Below, one piece after another: positions 58,896 to 64,000 of a stretch of 64,000 nt of DNA. This DNA is from Thiomicrorhabdus sp965602805. GTDB taxonomy: Bacteria > Pseudomonadota > Gammaproteobacteria > Thiomicrospirales > Thiomicrospiraceae. A program made the translations under genes and the position numbers. Within the stretch, counting starts at the first letter, position 1, and the number at the start of each line of letters is the position of its first letter. The notes below the pieces were generated by a model. The model was not told the origin of the DNA. It saw only the letters and a list, made by a program, of their open reading frames with translations, and ran no database searches. The stretch spans positions 1 to 64,000 of the forward strand of contig CBFCZK010000001.1 in the NCBI GenBank assembly GCA_965602805.1. Reading direction: 5' to 3'.

Positions 58896-58905
58896 ATCAA
58901 GTTGA

Positions 58906-58943
58906 GGTTATATCGCTTGGACTTTTAAGGTCTGGATATAACC
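58906..58943 (+). other. Hairpin in the plsX-fabH gap
   Basis: GGTTATATC (58906-58914) is mirrored by GATATAACC (58935-58943), with a smaller GAC/GTC pair inside. No T tract follows, so it is more likely an mRNA stability or processing element than a terminator. Confidence 0.45.
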
Positions 58944-58986
58944 ATTTTAGTCTCTCCCTTTATGTTGAATATATGTTGAGTAGTTT

Positions 58987-59964
58987 ATGAGTCCAAAAAT
59001 CTATAGTCGTATCATCGGTACCGGTGGCTACTTACCTGAAAAAATTCTTACCAATGCTGATCTTGAAAAAATGGTTGATACCAACGATGAGTGGATCCGT
59101 GAACGCACCGGAATCCAACAGCGTCATATCGCAGCAGAGGGTCAAACTACTTGTGATTTAGCCGAGCAAGCGACTTTAAAAGCGCTTGAAATGTCGGGTA
59201 TTGATGCCAATACGATCGATCTAATCATTGTTGCCACTACCACGCCAGACAAAATATTTCCAAGTACCGCTTGTTTATTGCAGAGTCGCTTAAATATTCA
59301 CGGCTGCCCTGCATTTGATGTCCAGGCAGTGTGTTCTGGTTTTGTGTATGGTTTAAGTGTTGCCGATCAGTTTATTAAAACCGGTATGGTAAAACGTGCC
59401 TTGGTTGTCGGTGCGGAAACGCTTTCACGCATCACTGATTGGAGTGATCGTAATACCTGTGTATTGTTTGGCGATGGCGCTGGAGCGGTTATTTTAGAGG
59501 CTTCTGAGCAAGAAGGTATCTTGTCTACTCATATTCATGCAGATGGTCAGTATGAAGAGTTATTGCATGTACCTTCAGGGCCGTCTAAGTTACCGCAGAC
59601 CGATGAGGTTGCTGAACGCTCTATGCAGATGAAAGGCAATGAGGTCTTTAAAATGGCGGTTAATACTTTAAGTCGTATTGCCAAAGAGACCTTAGATGCC
59701 AACGGCATGCAGAAAGAAGATATTGATTGGTTGGTACCGCATCAAGCAAACCTGAGAATTATCAAAGGTACGGCTAAAAAATTAAAACTAACGGATGATC
59801 AAACCGTGATTACCGTGCATAAACATGCAAATACCTCTAGTGCATCGGTTCCGATGGCGCTGGATGAAGCGATTCGTGATGGTCGTATTCAAAGAGGTCA
59901 GTTGCTATTGCTAGAAGCCTTTGGTGGTGGATTCACTTGGGGTTCAGCTCTTATTCGCTACTAG
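58987..59964 (+). CDS. fabH: 3-oxoacyl-ACP synthase III
   Basis: FabH condenses acetyl-CoA with malonyl-ACP to start fatty-acid synthesis. The 325 residues show the catalytic Cys116 in DVQAVCSGFVYGL, His in WLVPHQANLRI and Asn in KHANTSSASVPMAL. Other conserved parts are the N-terminal GTGGYLPEKILTNADLEK and the DEWIRERTGIQQRHIA region. It lies in the plsX-fabH-fabD order typical of the group. Confidence 0.97.
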   Translation: MSPKIYSRIIGTGGYLPEKILTNADLEKMVDTNDEWIRERTGIQQRHIAAEGQTTCDLAEQATLKALEMSGIDANTIDLIIVATTTPDKIFPSTACLLQSRLNIHGCPAFDVQAVCSGFVYGLSVADQFIKTGMVKRALVVGAETLSRITDWSDRNTCVLFGDGAGAVILEASEQEGILSTHIHADGQYEELLHVPSGPSKLPQTDEVAERSMQMKGNEVFKMAVNTLSRIAKETLDANGMQKEDIDWLVPHQANLRIIKGTAKKLKLTDDQTVITVHKHANTSSASVPMALDEAIRDGRIQRGQLLLLEAFGGGFTWGSALIRY

Positions 59965-60089
59965 TCTAAACTGCTAGTTTAGGCGATTAGACGCGTTATT
60001 CAGCTATTCATATTCAACAGGTTGGGCGTTTTTTAATCTAATTAAACGCTTGGCTCAAGTCAGATACATTATTAAGTAGGAATTTAACT

Positions 60090-61013
60090 ATGTCATATGC
60101 ATTCGTTTTCCCGGGCCAAGGTTCACAATCAGTCGGTATGTTAGCGGAACTCGCTGAGTCTCATTCAGAAGTAAAAGCTGTATTTGATGAAGCTTCAGCT
60201 GTTTTAGGCTACGATTTATGGGATGTCGTGCAAAACGATGCAGACGGCAAGTTAAATCAAACAGATGTTACACAGCCGGCAATGCTGGCGGCTGGTATTG
60301 CGGTATACCGTAGCCTTTTAGCGCAAAAAGCGTGTGCACCTGTCTTTATGGCGGGTCACTCACTAGGTGAGTACACGGCGCTGGTTGCCAGTGGTGTGAT
60401 GACTTTGGCGCAAGGTATTGAGCTGGTTGCTGAGCGTGGTCGCTTGATGCAAGAAGCCGTTCCGGCTGGACAAGGTGCTATGGCAGCTGTTTTAGGTTTG
60501 GAAGATGCACAAGTTGTTGCTGTTTGTGCTCAAGTCGATGGCATCGTTGAAGCGGTCAACTTTAACTCCCCAGGCCAGGTGGTTATTGCCGGTAATAAAG
60601 ACGCGGTAGAAGCGGCTTTACCTTTGATGACTGAAGCAGGTGCATCACGTGTTGTACCTTTGCCTGTTAGCGTACCATCACATTGTTCGTTGATGAAACC
60701 TGCCGCAGATAAGTTGGCTGAAAAATTGGCGACAATGGAATTTAATATGCCAAACGTACCTGTTCTACATAATGTGCAGTTTGCTCAAGCCAGCAGTGTT
60801 GATGAAATTAAGACCTTATTAGTTCAGCAGTTGTATCGTCCGGTTCAATGGGTTGAAATTGTTAACGCCATGAAAGCGCAGGGTGTTGGAAGTCTATACG
60901 AGTTAGGGCCAGGGAAGGTTCTAATGGGGTTAAACCGACGTATTGATCGTAAAATGGCCGTGTTGCCTGTATTAGATCAAGCCAGCTTAGAAAAAGCCTT
61001 AATCAGCTTATAA
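60090..61013 (+). CDS. fabD: Malonyl-CoA:ACP transacylase
   Basis: FabD loads malonyl groups onto ACP. The 307 residues begin FVFPGQGSQSVGMLAEL, with the nucleophile Ser91 in AGHSLGEYTALVASG and the active His in VPSHCSLMKPAADKLA. The QPAMLAAG and GPGKVLMGL motifs are present. A TAGGAA site precedes the ATG. It starts 125 bases after fabH and 132 bases before fabG. Confidence 0.97.
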   Translation: MSYAFVFPGQGSQSVGMLAELAESHSEVKAVFDEASAVLGYDLWDVVQNDADGKLNQTDVTQPAMLAAGIAVYRSLLAQKACAPVFMAGHSLGEYTALVASGVMTLAQGIELVAERGRLMQEAVPAGQGAMAAVLGLEDAQVVAVCAQVDGIVEAVNFNSPGQVVIAGNKDAVEAALPLMTEAGASRVVPLPVSVPSHCSLMKPAADKLAEKLATMEFNMPNVPVLHNVQFAQASSVDEIKTLLVQQLYRPVQWVEIVNAMKAQGVGSLYELGPGKVLMGLNRRIDRKMAVLPVLDQASLEKALISL

Positions 61014-61145
61014 GCTATAAATTTATAAAAATCACGTTTATAAAATTGATAGAATTGATTAGATAATTTACGTTCGATAAAATATCGGGTTATGTAAATC
61101 TCATCATCAGTTCTATAAAACATCAAAGCCATAGGTAGGTAGATC

Positions 61146-61886
61146 ATGTTAACAGGAAAAATTGCATTTGTGACGGGGGCAAGTCGCGGAATAGGAAAAG
61201 CGATTGCTTTAGATTTAGCATCGCAAGGTGCGACGGTCATCGGTACGGCGACTTCTGAATCAGGTGCTGAAAATATTTCAGCCTATTTAAAAGAAGCGGG
61301 TGCGCTCGGTGGTGGAAAATGCCTGAATGTGACTGATGCTGAGATGATTACGAGCGTATTGGCCGAAATTACTAAAGAATTTGGTGTGCCAACCATTCTT
61401 GTAAATAATGCAGGAATTACCCGTGATAATTTATTGATGCGCATGAAAGACGACGAGTGGGATGATATTATTCAGACGAACTTAAGTTCTGTTTTCCGTA
61501 TGAGCAAAGCTTGTCTACGTGGCATGATGAAGGCCAAAGGTGGTCGCATTATCAATATCGCATCCGTTGTGGGTGTGATGGGGAATGCAGGGCAAACCAA
61601 CTATGCGGCAGCGAAAGCCGGTATTATCGGTTTCAGTAAGTCTTTAGCGCGTGAAGTCGGTGCACGTAACATCACTGTGAATACAATTGCCCCTGGTTTT
61701 ATTGATACGGATATGACCAAAGGTCTGCCTGAAGAGCAGCGTACTGCGTTAACGGCTCAGATTCCTTTACAGAGTCTAGGTCAGCCAGAAGATATCGCTA
61801 AAGCCGTGACATTTTTAGCAGGAGACGGTGGTGCTTATATCACGGGTCAGACGCTGAACGTCAATGGTGGAATGTATATGGTTTAA
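61146..61886 (+). CDS. fabG: 3-oxoacyl-ACP reductase
   Basis: FabG is an NADPH-dependent short-chain dehydrogenase that reduces the beta-keto group. The 246 residues show the TGASRGIGKAIA cofactor loop (9-20), the NNAG motif at about 87-90, the Ser-Tyr-Lys active site IASVVG and YAAAKAG, and the SDR end VTFLAGDGGAYITGQTLNV. It is in the fabH-fabD-fabG-acpP order. No anomaly is seen. Confidence 0.97.
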   Translation: MLTGKIAFVTGASRGIGKAIALDLASQGATVIGTATSESGAENISAYLKEAGALGGGKCLNVTDAEMITSVLAEITKEFGVPTILVNNAGITRDNLLMRMKDDEWDDIIQTNLSSVFRMSKACLRGMMKAKGGRIINIASVVGVMGNAGQTNYAAAKAGIIGFSKSLAREVGARNITVNTIAPGFIDTDMTKGLPEEQRTALTAQIPLQSLGQPEDIAKAVTFLAGDGGAYITGQTLNVNGGMYMV

Positions 61887-62053
61887 ATCTGCTCAATAAT
61901 TGAGTAGATTCCCTTGTTCTAAGGTCTAATTGACAGTTCTAGGGAGAAATGCTGAAGTATTTTTTTTTAAAGCTTGAAAAATACCCGGTATAGAGCGAAA
62001 ATACGACAAAATAAATAATTCATTTTTAACACATAAAAAAACTGGAGAACTCC

Positions 62054-62287
62054 ATGAGCGGAATTGAAGAGCGCGTAAAGAAGATTATTGTTGAGCAATT
62101 AGGTGTAGAAGAAGATCAAGTAACAGCTGATGCATCTTTCGTAGATGATTTGGGTGCTGATTCTCTAGACACTGTTGAGCTAGTCATGGCGCTAGAAGAA
62201 GAATTTGATTGCGAAATTCCTGATGAAGAAGCTGAGAACATTTCTACATTAGCACAAGCAACAGCATACGTAGAAGCGAACTTATAA
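62054..62287 (+). CDS. acpP: Acyl carrier protein
   Basis: AcpP carries growing acyl chains on a phosphopantetheine arm. The 77-residue acidic protein has the attachment Ser37 in DDLGADSLDTVELVMALE. A good GGAG site lies 8 bases before the ATG. A strong terminator follows, so high acpP expression could be set apart from fabF. Confidence 0.98.
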   Translation: MSGIEERVKKIIVEQLGVEEDQVTADASFVDDLGADSLDTVELVMALEEEFDCEIPDEEAENISTLAQATAYVEANL

Positions 62288-62314
62288 GTTTTAAGTTCAG
62301 TCACGTACTGTAGA

Positions 62315-62345
62315 AAAAAGCCGTATTATTACGGCTTTTTTTGTA
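62315..62345 (+). terminator. Intrinsic terminator after acpP
   Basis: AAAAAAGCCGTA pairs with TACGGCTTTTTTT over a TTAT loop and ends in a T run. It lies 30 bases after the acpP stop and about 130 bases before fabF. Confidence 0.9.
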
Positions 62346-62472
62346 TTTAGAATTAAGTATTAAAATTCAGAGTGTTTTGCATAGGTAAAATGGTAAAGAT
62401 CTTGTTGATTTTTCTCCATCATCTTATGCAAAGGTCTCTAAAAACAAGCAAACAAGTAAAGAGGATGTCATT

Positions 62473-63711
62473 TTGAGTAAACGTCGAGTTGTAATTACAG
62501 GTGTGGGTGCTTTATCAGCGGTAGGCTTAACGGTTCAAGAGAACTGGGATAACTTATTGGCAGGTAAAAGTGGTATTGATTACCTCACAAAATTTGATAC
62601 AGACGCTTATTCGGTTAAATTTGGCGGCGTTTTAAAATGTTTTGATGTCACGGAATACATCGCACCGAAAGAAGCCAAAAAAATGGATCCTTTTATCCAC
62701 TATGGCATTGCGGCCGGTGCGCAAGCTATTCATGATTCTGGACTTGAAATTACCGATGAAAACGCTTTTCGTATCGGCGTTTCAATTGGTTCTGGTATTG
62801 GTGGGATTGGATCGATTGAAACACAGCATAGTACCTATTTAAAATCAGGACCTCGCCGTGTATCGCCATTTTTCGTCCCGAGTTCAATCATTAATATGAT
62901 CTCTGGTAACTTATCCATTATGTTTGGTCTTAAAGGGCCAAACATGGCGATTGGTACGGCTTGCGCTACGGGTACGCACAGTATCGGTGATGCGGCACGT
63001 ATGATTGAATACGGTGATGTTGATGTCATGGTTGCCGGTGGTGCAGAACATGCGACCACTGAGTTAGGCTTGGCAGGTTTTGCGGCAGCACGCGCCTTAT
63101 CAACTCGAAATGATGATCCACAAGCGGCGAGTCGTCCTTGGGATAAAGATCGTGATGGTTTTGTCTTGGCGGATGGTGCCGGCGCGGTCGTATTGGAAGA
63201 GTATGAGCATGCCAAAGCCCGTGGTGCTGAAATCTACGCGGAAGTCTTAGGCTTTGGTATGAGCGGTGACGCTTATCACATGACGTTACCTGCTGCAGGT
63301 GGCGAAGGCGCTGCGCGTTGTATGGCGACGGCTCTAAATAACGCTAAGTTAGATCCGACTAAAATCGGTTACATCAACGCGCATGGTACTTCAACGCCAG
63401 CAGGTGATGTCTGTGAAACTAGTGCAGTAAAATCGACCTTTGGTGACCACGCGTATAACCTAGCCATGAGTTCGACTAAGTCCATGACCGGTCATGCTTT
63501 AGGGGCTGCTGGAGCAATGGAAGCGGTCTTTACTGCTTTAGCGCTTAAGAATCAAAAGTTACCGCCAACTATCAACCTTGAAAACCCAGAAGAAGGTTGT
63601 GATTTGGATTATGTGGCCGGAGAAGCGCGCGATGCTAAAATCGACTACGCTTTATCCAACTCATTTGGTTTTGGTGGTACCAACGCAACCTTAGTCCTAG
63701 GTAAAATTTGA
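62473..63711 (+). CDS. fabF: 3-oxoacyl-ACP synthase II
   Basis: FabF elongates acyl chains. The 412-residue enzyme starts at TTG after AGAGGA. The catalytic Cys164 is in GTACATGTHSIGDA, followed by the active His residues in NAHGTSTPAGD and STKSMTGHALGAAGA. The end SNSFGFGGTNATLVLGK is standard. It follows acpP and precedes pabB, as in many gammaproteobacteria. Confidence 0.97.
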   Translation: MSKRRVVITGVGALSAVGLTVQENWDNLLAGKSGIDYLTKFDTDAYSVKFGGVLKCFDVTEYIAPKEAKKMDPFIHYGIAAGAQAIHDSGLEITDENAFRIGVSIGSGIGGIGSIETQHSTYLKSGPRRVSPFFVPSSIINMISGNLSIMFGLKGPNMAIGTACATGTHSIGDAARMIEYGDVDVMVAGGAEHATTELGLAGFAAARALSTRNDDPQAASRPWDKDRDGFVLADGAGAVVLEEYEHAKARGAEIYAEVLGFGMSGDAYHMTLPAAGGEGAARCMATALNNAKLDPTKIGYINAHGTSTPAGDVCETSAVKSTFGDHAYNLAMSSTKSMTGHALGAAGAMEAVFTALALKNQKLPPTINLENPEEGCDLDYVAGEARDAKIDYALSNSFGFGGTNATLVLGKI

Positions 63712-63762
63712 TGGGTTGTTTGCACTGTTTTTTGCAAGACCCTCGTTAGGTTATAATGCAAC

Positions 63763-64000
63763 ATGTCAAACTTAACGACAAATCATCTTCAGCAGGCTGT
63801 AGCCACGCAGCCTGTGTTACTGCCTAATCTATCTCAATTAGATTTATCAAAACTGCATGAACTGAATCCGCAGCGTTATCCTTTTCTTTTAGAAAGTGTC
63901 GCAAAGGGTGGTTTGGGTGAGTTTGATATTCTGTTTGCTTACCCTCAAGAAACGATTCAATTAAATCAACTGTCGGAAAAAGACGATTTCCTAACGAAAG
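63763..64000 (+). CDS. pabB: Aminodeoxychorismate synthase component I, N-terminal part, cut by window
   Basis: PabB makes 4-amino-4-deoxychorismate for folate synthesis. Only the first 79 codons are inside the window. The visible sequence, YPFLLESVAKGGLGEFDILF followed by AYPQETIQL, matches the N-terminal TrpE/PabB domain. Its place after fabF fits the common fab-pab order. A TATAAT (63752-63757) stands only 5 bases before the ATG at 63763, so a very short or absent leader is suggested, or a different promoter is used. Confidence 0.75.
   Translation, partial: MSNLTTNHLQQAVATQPVLLPNLSQLDLSKLHELNPQRYPFLLESVAKGGLGEFDILFAYPQETIQLNQLSEKDDFLTK

Noticed and set aside
1..64000. CRISPR array, prophage, insertion sequence or genomic island
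   Set aside because: No regularly spaced direct repeats, transposase, integrase or phage structural genes are seen; the repeated palindrome is dispersed, single and without target-site duplications.

Overview
The window is a piece of a gammaproteobacterial chromosome of roughly 43% GC by eye. No transposase, integrase, phage gene, rRNA or CRISPR array is visible. The flagellar/chemotaxis order (fliL-M-N-O-P-Q-R-flhB-flhA-flhF-fleN-fliA-cheY-cheZ-cheA) is the one seen in polarly flagellated Pseudomonas/Vibrio-type bacteria. The tail (yceF, yceD-rpmF-plsX-fabHDG-acpP-fabF-pabB) is the classical gammaproteobacterial fatty-acid cluster. Protein style suggests the Thiomicrospira/Hydrogenovibrio/Thiomicrorhabdus group, but that assignment is an inference, not a proof.

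Layout. 1-14.9 kb (+): flagellar late-export, switch and export-gate genes, starting inside fliK, with an mcp-motA-motB block set between fliK and fliL, then flhA, flhF, fleN, fliA and cheY. 15-18.4 kb (+): cheZ, cheA behind a sigma-54-type promoter, and cheW. 18.5-21.4 kb (-): a second module of FliK-like protein, CheW, CheY-like regulator, STAS protein and a free FlhB C-terminal domain. 21.5-25.1 kb (+): cheR, cheB and a second MCP. 25.2-32.9 kb: a small membrane protein, a NIF3/YqfO-like protein, an FKBP isomerase, trxB, ftsK, lolA and rarA. 32.9-40.4 kb: crcB, gcvT-gcvH-gcvP-gcvR, serS and an MGMT-family protein. 40.5 kb: tRNA-Ser(UGA). 40.7-43.8 kb (-): a PAS-GGDEF-EAL membrane protein. 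44.5-49.2 kb (-): four unrecognised genes. 49.3-56.9 kb: rluA, a low-molecular-weight phosphatase, rne, rluC, a HAD phosphatase and yceF. 57-64 kb (+): yceD, rpmF, plsX, fabH, fabD, fabG, acpP, fabF and the start of pabB.

How they work together. The first third encodes the export gate, the C-ring switch, the stator, polar placement (FlhF/FleN), the flagellar sigma factor, and a complete phosphorelay from CheA/CheW to CheY with CheZ as phosphatase and CheR/CheB for adaptation. The last 7 kb supplies phosphatidate precursor synthesis and type II fatty-acid synthesis together with ribosomal protein L32. The middle is core housekeeping: one-carbon metabolism, redox, cell division, lipoprotein trafficking, and RNA decay and modification.

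Most notable observations. (1) A palindrome, CCAGGCCTGG, usually extended to ACCAGGCCTGGT, occurs eleven times, mostly between genes, and in places forms terminator stems. (2) CheA carries three linker repeats resembling the CheY-binding peptides of FliM and CheZ. (3) A four-gene cassette of unknown function (44.5-49.2 kb) is led by a very acidic repeat protein. (4) There are candidate leaderless transcription of yceD, a DnaA-box-like triplet in the 1-kb rne/rluC gap, and an RNA hairpin that would hide the cheR ribosome-binding site.
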